Assembly (NCBI GenBank): GCA_047975265.1
Contig: JBKEDE010000016.1
Span: 1 to 64,000 of the forward strand
DNA: 64,000 nt
From: UJ101 sp047975265
Lineage (GTDB): Bacteria > Bacteroidota > Bacteroidia > Flavobacteriales > UJ101
Direction of reading: 5' to 3'
In this document: positions 43,313 through 51,918 of the stretch, in pieces
Position numbering within the stretch: the stretch's first letter is position 1
Layout of the letters: every line of letters begins with the position of its first letter
The notes under the pieces: model-generated
Seen by the model: the letters and a program-made list of their open reading frames with translations, nothing else
Database searches by the model: none
What the model was told of the DNA's origin: nothing
Made by a program: the position numbers and the translations under genes

Positions 43313-43687
43313 TTAAAATGGTAAATCGTCAATATCTTCATCTTTTGAATCTGAACTCATATCGACAGGAGGCACAGTTGGCATTTTAGGAGGAGCAGAA
43401 GAAACGGCTTGGTTTTCCACTTTTTCTATACGCCATCCTATAATGGAGTTAAAATATCGTGTTACACCTTCCGGATTAGTCCATTCTCTTCCTCTCAAGT
43501 TAATCGAAACTTTGAGCAAAGTCCCTTCCGTAAGGTTATTTAACAAATCGATTTTATCTTGAAGAAATTCGATGCTGATGTGTTGCGGATACTGCTCTTC
43601 CGTTGTAATCACCATTTCTCTTTTTCTAAATCCGCTGTCGAATGTTTGTGCCTCAAAAATTTTTTTTACTCTTCCTGTTATTTCCAT
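43313..43687 (-). CDS. DUF3127 protein with SSB-like tail
   Basis: 124 residues from MEITGRVKKIFEAQ at 43687; a start at 43777 would add 30 residues that run into the tRNA-Leu leader and are absent in homologues. Beta-rich OB-like body (EMVITTEEQYPQHISIEF, LKVSINLRGREW) and a proline linker, ending DSKDEDIDDLPF, which imitates the acidic C-terminal tip of single-stranded-DNA-binding protein (DDIPF). A DUF3127 family member conserved in Bacteroidota; DNA binding and partner recruitment through the tip is a reasonable inference, not proven. Confidence 0.82.
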   Translation of the reverse strand: MEITGRVKKIFEAQTFDSGFRKREMVITTEEQYPQHISIEFLQDKIDLLNNLTEGTLLKVSINLRGREWTNPEGVTRYFNSIIGWRIEKVENQAVSSAPPKMPTVPPVDMSSDSKDEDIDDLPF

Positions 43688-43785
43688 GGATATTTTATAA
43701 TTATTGTACAAATTTATAAATAAAAATTCGGAATTTTTATTTTCTATATAGAAATTGTTATCTATATTTGCTCCCACACAAAAAA

Positions 43786-43867
43786 GCGGGTGTGGTGGAA
43801 TTGGTAGACACGCTAGACTTAGGATCTAGTGCTTCACGGCGTGGGGGTTCGAGTCCCTTCACCCGCA
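43786..43867 (+). tRNA. tRNA-Leu (anticodon UAG)
   Basis: 82 bases. Acceptor stem GCGGGTG (43786-43792) pairs with CACCCGC (43860-43866), discriminator A; long variable arm (class II); anticodon stem CTAGA/TCTAG enclosing CTTAGGA, anticodon TAG (UAG in RNA), reading CUN leucine codons. T loop GTTCGAGTC. CCA is not encoded. A TATATTTG box at 43763-43770 is a suitable -7 element. Confidence 0.95.
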
Positions 43868-43985
43868 CAACGATAAAAGATTAAATCAAACATCTAAGTC
43901 TTTTCTTTTTCCATTTTGTAATTTCCGCAATGAATGCCAATGCCTCTGCTAAACCAAATTGCTTCCATGCTCCTGCCTCACAGCT

Positions 43986-45242
43986 TTACTTGTCTATTAA
44001 GGAAAAACGAAATAAGTCTGCTAAGTCCAATTTTTCCCATGTAAACAATTCAACCTCACAATCTGTCTCTTCTCCTGCAGTATTAATAAATGTTTTGTGT
44101 ACTGTTCGAGGTGTTCTTCCCATATGTCCATACGAAGCCGTTTCACTGTAAATAGGATTCCGTAGTTTTAACCGTTGTTCAATCGCATAAGGTCTTAAAT
44201 CAATCAATTCTTTTACTTTTTGTGCTATTTCTCCATCGGTTAGTTTAATCTTAGAAGTTCCGTAAGTATTTATATAAATCCCCGTTGGCTCAGCCACTCC
44301 AATAGCATATGATATTTGTACCAAAACTTCATTGGCAATGCCTGCTACAACTAAATTTTTTGCAATATGGCGGGCAGCATAAGCTGCAGAACGATCTACT
44401 TTTGAAGGATCTTTTCCTGAGAAAGCTCCTCCTCCGTGAGCTCCTTTCCCTCCATAAGTATCCACGATTATTTTTCTTCCGGTCAGTCCGGTATCTCCGT
44501 GCGGACCACCAATTACAAATTTTCCCGTTGGATTAATATGATAGGTAATATCAGGTGTAAATAAATTCTGTAACTCTCTGGTTAATTGATTTTTGACACG
44601 TGGAATTAAAATATTAATCAAATCCGCTTTTATTTTTTCTAACATGATTTGATCTTTGGCAAAAGGATCATGTTGAGTCGAAATAACGATTGAATCGATT
44701 CGAACAGGTTTGTTATCGTTATCATATTCAATGGTTACTTGTGATTTTGCATCAGGTCGAAGATATTGAATTTCAGAATTTTCACGTCTTAATTTTGCTA
44801 ATTCCTTTAAAATTCGATGTGATAAATCTAAAGCCAAAGGCATATACGTTTTTGTTTCATTCGTAGCATAGCCAAACATCATACCCTGATCGCCCGCTCC
44901 TTGGTCTTCCTGATTTTCTCTATCAACGCCTTGGTTAATTTCTTGTGATTGTTCATGAATGGCAGAAAGAATTCCGCATGAATTAGCATCAAACTGGTAA
45001 TCACTTTTTGTATAACCAATATTTGATATAACTTCCCTTGCTACTTTTTGAACATCAACATAAGTAGAAGAACGTACTTCTCCTGCTAAAATAACTTGTC
45101 CTGTTGTAACTAAAGTTTCTACAGCTACTTTTGATTTTTGGTCAAAAGCTAAAAAACAATCAAGGATTGCGTCAGAAATTTGGTCTGCAATTTTGTCCGG
45201 ATGTCCTTCTGATACGGATTCAGATGTAAATAAATATCCCAT
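43986..45242 (-). CDS. metK: S-adenosylmethionine synthetase
   Basis: 418 residues. Motifs: SVSEGHPDKIADQISDAI, ATP-binding GDQGMMFGYA, GGPHGDTGLTGRK and loop residues DTYGGKGAHGGGAFSGKDP. It makes S-adenosylmethionine from methionine and ATP, tetrameric, cytoplasmic. Its expression is likely set by the SAM-II riboswitch just upstream (45302-45351), giving product feedback. A convergent gene-free stretch with tRNA-Leu follows its stop. Confidence 0.97.
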   Translation of the reverse strand: MGYLFTSESVSEGHPDKIADQISDAILDCFLAFDQKSKVAVETLVTTGQVILAGEVRSSTYVDVQKVAREVISNIGYTKSDYQFDANSCGILSAIHEQSQEINQGVDRENQEDQGAGDQGMMFGYATNETKTYMPLALDLSHRILKELAKLRRENSEIQYLRPDAKSQVTIEYDNDNKPVRIDSIVISTQHDPFAKDQIMLEKIKADLINILIPRVKNQLTRELQNLFTPDITYHINPTGKFVIGGPHGDTGLTGRKIIVDTYGGKGAHGGGAFSGKDPSKVDRSAAYAARHIAKNLVVAGIANEVLVQISYAIGVAEPTGIYINTYGTSKIKLTDGEIAQKVKELIDLRPYAIEQRLKLRNPIYSETASYGHMGRTPRTVHKTFINTAGEETDCEVELFTWEKLDLADLFRFSLIDK

Positions 45243-45267
45243 TTAAATTATAATAAAATTAATAAAA

Positions 45268-45351
45268 CGAGGGGATAACTGATTGCGTAGTGTAACTTTT
45301 ACTGTTTTAGCATTTTTTTACGAGGTTGCAATCAGAACAAATCCTTCCTCT
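45268..45351 (-). promoter_or_regulatory. SAM-II riboswitch upstream of metK
   Basis: The aptamer, read on the minus strand from 45351 to 45302, starts GAGG, continues GGAUUUG, UUCUGAUUGCAACCUCG and UAAAAAAAUGCUAAAACAG. The spacing and the conserved GAUUUG ... UUGCA ... CC-CG ... UGCUAAA elements match the SAM-II (RF00521) consensus, with P1 formed by GAGG and CCUC. Downstream (45268-45286) lies GCAAUCAG, complementary to CUGAUUGC inside the aptamer (45327-45334), then a second CCCCUCG. This gives two mutually exclusive pairings, that is, an expression platform, ending ~25 bases before the metK ATG. With SAM bound the aptamer fold should reduce metK expression. Confidence 0.85.
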
Positions 45352-45366
45352 TATAAAGTTTGGGGG

Positions 45367-45397
45367 CAAAGATAATACTTATTTAAAAAAAATCAAA
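45367..45397 (-). promoter_or_regulatory. Promoter of the riboswitch-metK transcript
   Basis: Minus-strand TTTG (45394-45397), 19-base spacer, TATCTTTG (45367-45374): an exact Bacteroidota-type promoter. Transcription would start near 45361 and run directly into the SAM-II aptamer. Confidence 0.7.
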
Positions 45398-45468
45398 TGC
45401 TTTTTTTAAATATCTAAATAATAGTGTTATAATTTTCTTTTGTATATTTGTGTTAAAAGTATTAAATT

Positions 45469-46305
45469 ATGAAAAGAATTATTACCGGATTATTATCTAT
45501 TGTATTGTTTACAGGGTGTGCTACCAATCCTGTAACCGGTCGTAAACAATTGAGCATGGTTTCTGAAACTACGTTATTTCCTCAATCGTTTGCAGCTTAT
45601 CAAGAAACATTAAAAGAAAGTAAATTATCAACCAATCCACAATATAATGCACAAGTGCTACGCGTTGGAAAGCGAATTCAGGGAGCTGTTGAGAAATTTT
45701 TCATAGATATGGGGAAGCCTAATTATTTGGCAAATTATCAATGGGAATATAAGGTGATTGAAAGTGATCAGCTAAATGCCTGGTGTATGCCCGGTGGTAA
45801 AGTTGCTTTCTATACAGGAATTTTACCTGTATGTAAAGATGATGCAGGAATTGCAGTTGTAATGGGACACGAAATAGCTCATGCTATTGCAAATCATGGA
45901 GGTGAACGTATGAGCCAAGGAGAGTTAATTAATTTGGGAGGTGCTGCAGTAGCTATTGGTGTAGGAGGAGCCAGCTCCTCTGCTCAAAATGCTATAATGC
46001 AGGCTTATGGCATTGGTTCTCAGGTTGGAATGTTGAGTTACAGTAGAAAACACGAGTCTGAAGCTGATGAAATGGGAATTATGTTTATGGCTTTGGCAGG
46101 ATATGATCCATCTGTTGCTCCTGAGTTTTGGAAACGAATGGAAGCCATGTCCTCTGCAAGTGGTAGTGGGGAGACACCTGAGTTCTTATCAACACATCCC
46201 AATCCGCAAACTCGTATTGCAGACTTAAATGCATTAATTCCTATCGCAAGACAGGTCTATCAAACAAAATCTATTCAACCTTATTTTAAAGCTAAGAAGA
46301 GATAG
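45469..46305 (+). CDS. M48-family metalloprotease, lipoprotein
   Basis: 278 residues with a lipobox FTGC, so outer-membrane- or periplasm-facing. Zinc motif HEIAHAIANH (HEXXH) and the third ligand Glu in KHESEADEMG; active-site region MGHEIAHA. This is the LoiP/YcaL/BepA-like group of peptidases that remove misassembled outer-membrane proteins. A TATATTTG box at 45443-45450 lies 18 bases before the ATG. Divergent from metK across ~220 bases that include the riboswitch. Confidence 0.88.
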   Translation: MKRIITGLLSIVLFTGCATNPVTGRKQLSMVSETTLFPQSFAAYQETLKESKLSTNPQYNAQVLRVGKRIQGAVEKFFIDMGKPNYLANYQWEYKVIESDQLNAWCMPGGKVAFYTGILPVCKDDAGIAVVMGHEIAHAIANHGGERMSQGELINLGGAAVAIGVGGASSSAQNAIMQAYGIGSQVGMLSYSRKHESEADEMGIMFMALAGYDPSVAPEFWKRMEAMSSASGSGETPEFLSTHPNPQTRIADLNALIPIARQVYQTKSIQPYFKAKKR

Positions 46306-46700
46306 TAGTTATAGGTTTTTATAGGACAGTGCTTGGCAATTACTCTATGAGTTTCCATTTTCCTTTTTGAAAAATACGTTATAGAATTTTGTTGAGTTAA
46401 ATACTAAATAAAAATTCCAAAGGCATTTCTGTAAAAGTTGTTGGATTGTTTGTCAAAATATGCTGGGTAGGTTGTTCTACATCAATTATGACTTAAGCCA
46501 TAATTAAATCTAAATCTCATTTTTATTGTTTAGATGCTTTTCTCTAATTTTAAAATTATACATAATTTCAGCCCAACTAAATTGATTTCTCTTTGGGAAA
46601 GATAATATTAATATAAAATTTTGAAGCTCAAACTTGTTAATAAAATCCTGTTTTAGACAGTTTTTTAGGTAATTATTTTATATTTGTTAAAAATAATTTC
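46306..46700. other. Intergenic with a short antisense coding remnant
   Basis: 395 bases between the M48 peptidase and gltX. On the minus strand around 46405-46486 a frame reads IDVEQPTQHILTNNPTTFTE, which is more protein-like than random and may be a leftover gene end (an oxidoreductase C-terminus is possible). No start codon or rest of the gene is present. A TATATTTG at 46679-46686 probably serves gltX. Confidence 0.4.
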
Positions 46701-48179
46701 ATGTCAGTACACGTACGGTTTGCACCAAGCCCAACAGGACCTTTACATATAGGTGGTGTCAGAACAGCTTTATATAATTATCTTTTTGCTAAAAAAAATA
46801 ATGGAAAGTTTATTCTTCGAATAGAAGATACCGATCAATCGAGGCAAGTTGAAGGTGCTGAAAAATATATTTTAGATGCCTTAAAATGGTTAAATATTTT
46901 GCCTGACGAAGGATACCAAATAGGTGGTAAACATGAGCCATATAAACAATCTGAAAGAAAAGAATTGTATCAAAAATATATACAAAAATTATTGGATGAA
47001 GGCAAAGCTTATTACGCTTTTGACACTTCAGAAGAATTAACCGAAATAAGAAAAGAATATGAAGCTCAGAAAAAGGTATTTTCTTACGATACTTTTTCCC
47101 GAAAAAATATGAATAATTCTTTGAATTTGCCAACCAAAGAAGTTGAAAAAAAAATCAAAAATAATATTCCTTATGTCATACGATTTAAAATGCCGGAAAA
47201 TGAAGACATTTTAATGAAAGACCTTGTTCGAGGAACGATTAAAGTAAACACTTCAACATTGGATGACAAAGTTTTATTTAAATCAGACGGGTTGCCAACC
47301 TATCATTTTGCCAACATTGTAGATGATCATTTGATGAAAATCACGCATGTCATTCGTGGTGAAGAGTGGCTGCCTTCGCTTCCACTTCACATCATGTTAT
47401 ATAAAGCATTTGGTTGGGATATACCCTATTTTGCTCATCTGTCCTTGATTTTAAAACCAACCGGAAAAGGAAAATTGAGTAAACGAGATGGTGTTGAGGG
47501 CGGGTTTCCTATTTTTCCGTTAAGTTGGGAAGATTCCACAGGTTATAAAGAAGAAGGTTTTTTTCCTGAATCGGTCATCAATATGTTGGCTTTATTAGGA
47601 TGGAGTCCGGGAACAGAACAAGAAATTTTTTCTTTAAAAGAATTAGAAACCGTTGTTGATTTAACCAAAGTAAGCAAATCAGGTGCTCGATTTAGTAAGG
47701 ATAAAGCCATTTGGTTTAATCATCATTATTTACAAGAACAGGCAACGGAAAATCTTTTAACGGCTTTTAAAAAAGAAATTAACTCCACATGGGAAGATGC
47801 TGTTTTGATAAAAATTATTAATTTAGTGAAAGAGCGATCCAATTTTATAAAAGATTTGGTTGAACAAAGTCAATTCTTTTTTGAAACGCCCACACATTAT
47901 GCAGAAAAAGCATATAAAAAAGTATGGAAAGAAGATACAAAAAATTTGATGAAAGAATTAAAAGAAGTGATAGAAAATCATCAAGATTTTGCTGCTGAAT
48001 CGTTGCAAGAAGAGGTTAAAAAATGGATTACATCAAAAGAAATTGGTTTTGGAAAAATTATGCAACCTTTACGTTTAGCCTTGGTTGGCGATATGAAAGG
48101 ACCTGATTTGTTTGAAATTATGAATATTCTTGGAAGAGAAGAAACACTAAAACGAATGGAAAATAGTATAAATTATTAA
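46701..48179 (+). CDS. gltX: Glutamate-tRNA ligase
   Basis: 492 residues, class I synthetase. Motifs: APSPTGPLHIGGVRTALYNY (HIGH-type), GRGTI-like DLVRGTIKVN, HVIRGEEWLPSLPLHI, and KMSKS-type KLSKRDG. C-terminal helical anticodon-binding domain. Attaches glutamate to tRNA-Glu; whether it also charges tRNA-Gln (non-discriminating) depends on GatCAB elsewhere. Next gene (band-7 protein) starts 12 bases after the stop. Confidence 0.96.
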   Translation: MSVHVRFAPSPTGPLHIGGVRTALYNYLFAKKNNGKFILRIEDTDQSRQVEGAEKYILDALKWLNILPDEGYQIGGKHEPYKQSERKELYQKYIQKLLDEGKAYYAFDTSEELTEIRKEYEAQKKVFSYDTFSRKNMNNSLNLPTKEVEKKIKNNIPYVIRFKMPENEDILMKDLVRGTIKVNTSTLDDKVLFKSDGLPTYHFANIVDDHLMKITHVIRGEEWLPSLPLHIMLYKAFGWDIPYFAHLSLILKPTGKGKLSKRDGVEGGFPIFPLSWEDSTGYKEEGFFPESVINMLALLGWSPGTEQEIFSLKELETVVDLTKVSKSGARFSKDKAIWFNHHYLQEQATENLLTAFKKEINSTWEDAVLIKIINLVKERSNFIKDLVEQSQFFFETPTHYAEKAYKKVWKEDTKNLMKELKEVIENHQDFAAESLQEEVKKWITSKEIGFGKIMQPLRLALVGDMKGPDLFEIMNILGREETLKRMENSINY

Positions 48180-48191
48180 ACTAAATATACA

Positions 48192-49151
48192 ATGGAAAAA
48201 TTAATTGAAAATAGTATAGGATATGCTCCTCTTATTATTTTACTACTTGTTCTTATTGGATCCAGTGCATTTACAGTAAAACAACAAATAGCTGTAATTA
48301 TCCAACGGTTTGGGAAATTTAGCAGTATTCGCCAATCAGGATTACAATTCAAAATACCGCTTGTTGACAAAATAGCCGGAAGAATGTCTTTAAAGATTCA
48401 ACAGTTAGATGTAATGGTTGAAACCAAAACATTAGATGATGTTTTTGTAAAGATGAAAATATCCGTGCAGTTTAAAGTTATTACAGAAAAGGTTTATGAT
48501 GCTTTTTATAAATTGGAATATCCGCATGACCAGATTACTTCATATGTGTTTGATGTAGTACGTGCAGAAGTTCCTAAATTAAAATTAGATGATGTTTTTG
48601 TTAAAAAAGATAATATTGCCATTGCTGTAAAAAATGAATTACAAGAAGCCATGCAGGAATACGGGTACGATATTATTAAAACTTTAGTTACAGACATTGA
48701 TCCGGATGCTCAGGTAAAGCATGCGATGAACCGAATTAACGCTGCTGAACGTGAAAAAGTTGCAGCAGAATATGAAGCAGAAGCAGAGCGTATAAAAATT
48801 GTAGCAAAAGCAAAAGCAGAAGCAGAAAGTAAACGTTTGCAAGGACAAGGTATCGCTGACCAGCGACGTGAGATAGCAAAAGGATTAGAAGAATCGGTTG
48901 AAGCTTTAAATAACGTAGGGATTAACTCACAAGAAGCTTCTGCTTTAATTGTTGTAACCCAGCATTATGATACATTGCAATCCATTGGAGAGGAAACCAA
49001 TTCCAATTTAATTTTATTACCTAATTCTCCTCAAGCCGGAAGTGATATGTTAAACAATATGGTGGCTTCATTTACAGCATCTAATCAAATTGGGGAGGCA
49101 ATGAAGGCCAAGAATTTAAAAACAAAACAAGATTCTACGGACGGAAAATAG
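48192..49151 (+). CDS. SPFH/band-7 protein (stomatin-like)
   Basis: 319 residues: N-terminal TM (~12-30), then a band-7 domain (QQIAVIIQRFGKFSSIRQSG, VVRAEVPKLKLDDVFVKKDN) and a long coiled coil with ERIKIVAKAKAEAESKRLQG. Such proteins form oligomeric membrane scaffolds near proteases (HflK/C, QmcA type). Twelve bases downstream of gltX, same strand, likely co-transcribed. Role inferred from fold only. Confidence 0.87.
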   Translation: MEKLIENSIGYAPLIILLLVLIGSSAFTVKQQIAVIIQRFGKFSSIRQSGLQFKIPLVDKIAGRMSLKIQQLDVMVETKTLDDVFVKMKISVQFKVITEKVYDAFYKLEYPHDQITSYVFDVVRAEVPKLKLDDVFVKKDNIAIAVKNELQEAMQEYGYDIIKTLVTDIDPDAQVKHAMNRINAAEREKVAAEYEAEAERIKIVAKAKAEAESKRLQGQGIADQRREIAKGLEESVEALNNVGINSQEASALIVVTQHYDTLQSIGEETNSNLILLPNSPQAGSDMLNNMVASFTASNQIGEAMKAKNLKTKQDSTDGK

Positions 49152-49184
49152 AAAAACAACTAATTGTTTTTTAGCATAGTACTA

Positions 49185-49775
49185 TTATTTTCTTAACCAT
49201 CCTAAAATTCTATTATTTTTAATTTCCCATTTACCAACCTCTTTTGCCAAGTCAAATCTCTCTCTTGATTTTCCAAAAGAACCGGGATTTTGTTGTATAA
49301 TCTCAATCTCATTTTCGGTTACTTTAGAAATAATTGAAACGTGTCCATATTTATTCAGTATTGTTCCTGAATAAACCACCAAATCATTTACTTTCGGTTT
49401 GGATTTACTTGGGTTTGTGAATTGAGTCAAGTTCCTTTGTTTATTAATTTCCCCATCTTTTAAATTAGAATCAAAAAAGTCTTTTGCATGTCCATAACTA
49501 TCAGGCATTTTATGATTCAGTTCTTCGTAGTAGTATCTTTTCACAAATTCAACACATTGGTATTTCAGTCCAAGATTGTATCCATCATCAGTTAATTTTC
49601 GCCCACTAATATTTTCGACTCCACCATTATAATACACAGCAACGCCATTTAGTTCGTCAATTTTCTGTCCGATTTCAAAATTTGGGTTAAAGTTTACGTT
49701 TTTAGACATCCAAAGTCCTAGAAAACTCAAAACAAGAAAGCCAATAATTAAATATGCCCAAAGTTTTAATTTCAA
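49185..49775 (-). CDS. CHAP-domain amidase, membrane anchored
   Basis: 196 residues: TM or signal anchor (~8-27), then a CHAP (NlpC/P60-like) domain with catalytic Cys in LKYQCVEFVKRYYYEEL, His in YGHVSIISKV and the NDLVVYSG strand. It should cleave peptidoglycan or gamma-D-glutamyl type bonds in the periplasm. Stop lies close to the band-7 stop in convergent orientation. The function is family-level inference. Confidence 0.85.
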   Translation of the reverse strand: MKLKLWAYLIIGFLVLSFLGLWMSKNVNFNPNFEIGQKIDELNGVAVYYNGGVENISGRKLTDDGYNLGLKYQCVEFVKRYYYEELNHKMPDSYGHAKDFFDSNLKDGEINKQRNLTQFTNPSKSKPKVNDLVVYSGTILNKYGHVSIISKVTENEIEIIQQNPGSFGKSRERFDLAKEVGKWEIKNNRILGWLRK

Positions 49776-49836
49776 TTTATAAATTTATCAAGTGTTTTAA
49801 TTGATGTTTAATACTAATGGTTTTAATCTTATGATT

Positions 49837-51240
49837 TTAAATATGCAATGGGCGGTTTTCTGTTGCTGCCAACGCTGCTTCTTTAATGGCCTCAGTAAAT
49901 GTTGGATGAGCATGAGACATTCTGGAAATATCCTCAGCCGATGCACGGTATTCCATGGCTACGACAGCTTCAGCAATCATGTCAGCCGCTCGGGCACCAA
50001 ACATATGCACACCCAATATTTCATCTGTTTTAGCATCTGCGATTACTTTTACTAAGCCTTCTAAGTCCATACTGGCACGAGAGCGTCCTAAAGCTCTCAT
50101 CGGAAATGACCCTACTTTATAATCTATTCCTTCCTCTTTTAATTGCTCTTCTGTTTTACCAACACCGGCAGCTTCAGGCCATGTATATACCACACCCGGA
50201 ATCAGGTTATAATCAATATGCGGTTTTTGTCCTGCTAAAAATTCTGTAACTAAAACGCCTTCCTCTTCTGCTTTATGGGCTAACATAGCTCCGCCTATCA
50301 CATCTCCAATGGCATAAACGTTGGAGATGTTGGTTTGTAAATGATTGTTTACTTTTACAAATCCTCTTTCATCGGTTTCTATTCCTACATTCTCTAATCC
50401 TAATCCAACTGTAAAGGGTTTACGTCCGACCGAAACCAAACAATAATCGCCTTTAAATTCTACCTTTTCTCTTTTCTTGTTTTCTGCTGTTACCGTTACT
50501 TCTTCTCCTGAAACGGTCGCCCCGGTAACTTTAGTAGAAAGATTTAGATTAAATCCTTTTTTCTTTAATGATTTTTGCATTTCTTTAGAAATAGTACCGT
50601 CCATTCCTGCTATTAATCGATCGGCAAACTCAACAATGGTTACTTCAGATCCTAAACGATGATAAACCGTTCCCAATTCTATTCCGATTACACCTCCTCC
50701 TATCACGATTAAATGTTTTGGAATTTCTTCTAAAACCAAGGCTTCGGTTGAAGATATAATTCGTTTTTTATCAAATTTTAAAAAAGGGAGTTCCATGGGT
50801 TTAGATCCCGTTGCAATAATTGAATACTTAGATTCTATTTCTTCCGAAGAGCCATCTTCTTTTGTAATGGTAATGTGGGTAGCATCTTTAAAAGAACCCA
50901 CTCCGGTAAAAACATCAATTTTATTTTTATCCATCAAATATTGTATACCATCGCATGTTTGCTCTACTACCGATGTTTTACGTTCTATCATTTTGGTAAA
51001 ATCAATTTTTGGAGTATTTATTTCAATCCCATGGTCTGAAAAGTGCTTCACTGCTTCATCATAATGATGCGAAGAATCCAATAATGCTTTTGAAGGAATG
51101 CACCCTACATTTAAACACGTTCCTCCCAATGTTGAATATTTTTCAATGACAGCTGTTTTAAATCCTAATTGAGCTGCTCTAATTGCAGCCACGTAACCTC
51201 CTGGACCACTTCCTATTACAGTAATATCGTATATATTCAT
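49837..51240 (-). CDS. lpd: Dihydrolipoyl dehydrogenase
   Basis: 467 residues. FAD motif GSGPGGYVAAIRAAQ, redox disulfide GGTCLNVGCIPSKAL, NAD motif VIGGGVIGIELGTVYH, and the C-terminal His-Glu pair in HAHPTFTEAIKEAA. It is the E3 component shared by pyruvate and 2-oxoglutarate dehydrogenase and the glycine cleavage system. No E1/E2 genes lie here. Single gene. Confidence 0.96.
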   Translation of the reverse strand: MNIYDITVIGSGPGGYVAAIRAAQLGFKTAVIEKYSTLGGTCLNVGCIPSKALLDSSHHYDEAVKHFSDHGIEINTPKIDFTKMIERKTSVVEQTCDGIQYLMDKNKIDVFTGVGSFKDATHITITKEDGSSEEIESKYSIIATGSKPMELPFLKFDKKRIISSTEALVLEEIPKHLIVIGGGVIGIELGTVYHRLGSEVTIVEFADRLIAGMDGTISKEMQKSLKKKGFNLNLSTKVTGATVSGEEVTVTAENKKREKVEFKGDYCLVSVGRKPFTVGLGLENVGIETDERGFVKVNNHLQTNISNVYAIGDVIGGAMLAHKAEEEGVLVTEFLAGQKPHIDYNLIPGVVYTWPEAAGVGKTEEQLKEEGIDYKVGSFPMRALGRSRASMDLEGLVKVIADAKTDEILGVHMFGARAADMIAEAVVAMEYRASAEDISRMSHAHPTFTEAIKEAALAATENRPLHI

Positions 51241-51336
51241 CTCGTTTTGTTAAAAAATAATTGGATAAAGATATAAATTTTTTAAAAGTAGTCTGTTTTT
51301 AAAGAAGAAAATAAAACAGAACTTTCTGTATTAAAG

Positions 51337-51915
51337 TTAATTTTTCTTGTCTTTTATTTGTTTATAACAAGGACACGTCATTAAATGGTCATTAACCATT
51401 CCGGTAGCTTGCATATGGGCATAAACAACGGTTGAACCAACAAATTTAAAGCCTCGTTTTTTTAAATCTTTACTTAAACAATCTGAAATTTCCATGGTAG
51501 CCGGTATTTCTTTTAAAGTTTTCCATTGGTTTTGAATGGGTTTTCCTCCAACAAATCCCCAAATATATTTTGAAAAAGAACCAAACTCGTTTTGAACTTT
51601 CATAAAATATTGGGCGTTGGATATAGTTGCTCTAATTTTTAATTTATTACGAATGATGCCTTCATTTTGTAATAATTCTTCAAATTTGTCTTCGTTGTAT
51701 TTCGCAATTTTTTTGTAATCAAAGTTATCAAACGCTTTCCTAAAATTATTTCGTTTTTTTAAAATGGTAATCCAACTCAGCCCAGCCTGGAAAGTTTCTA
51801 GAGTTAAAAATTCAAAAATTGTTTTATCATCATAAACAGGTCTTCCCCATTCCTCATCATGATATTTTTGATAGAGTACGGAACCATTAGCCCAATCGCA
51901 TCGTTGTTGCTCCAT
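51337..51915 (-). CDS. tag: DNA-3-methyladenine glycosylase I
   Basis: 192 residues with family landmarks YHDEEWGRPVYDD (His near the N-terminus), FEFLTLETFQAGLSW and C-terminal MVNDHLMTCPCYKQ; the zinc site uses His and Cys residues at both ends. It removes 3-methyladenine from alkylated DNA. Starts three bases after the nadA stop, so co-transcribed with nadA. Confidence 0.93.
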   Translation of the reverse strand: MEQQRCDWANGSVLYQKYHDEEWGRPVYDDKTIFEFLTLETFQAGLSWITILKKRNNFRKAFDNFDYKKIAKYNEDKFEELLQNEGIIRNKLKIRATISNAQYFMKVQNEFGSFSKYIWGFVGGKPIQNQWKTLKEIPATMEISDCLSKDLKKRGFKFVGSTVVYAHMQATGMVNDHLMTCPCYKQIKDKKN

Positions 51916-51918
51916 ATT

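Noticed and set aside
43688..43777. Upstream start extending the DUF3127 gene by 30 residues
   Set aside because: The extension is AT-rich leader sequence reaching to the tRNA-Leu gene; the MEITGRVKK start is the family start.
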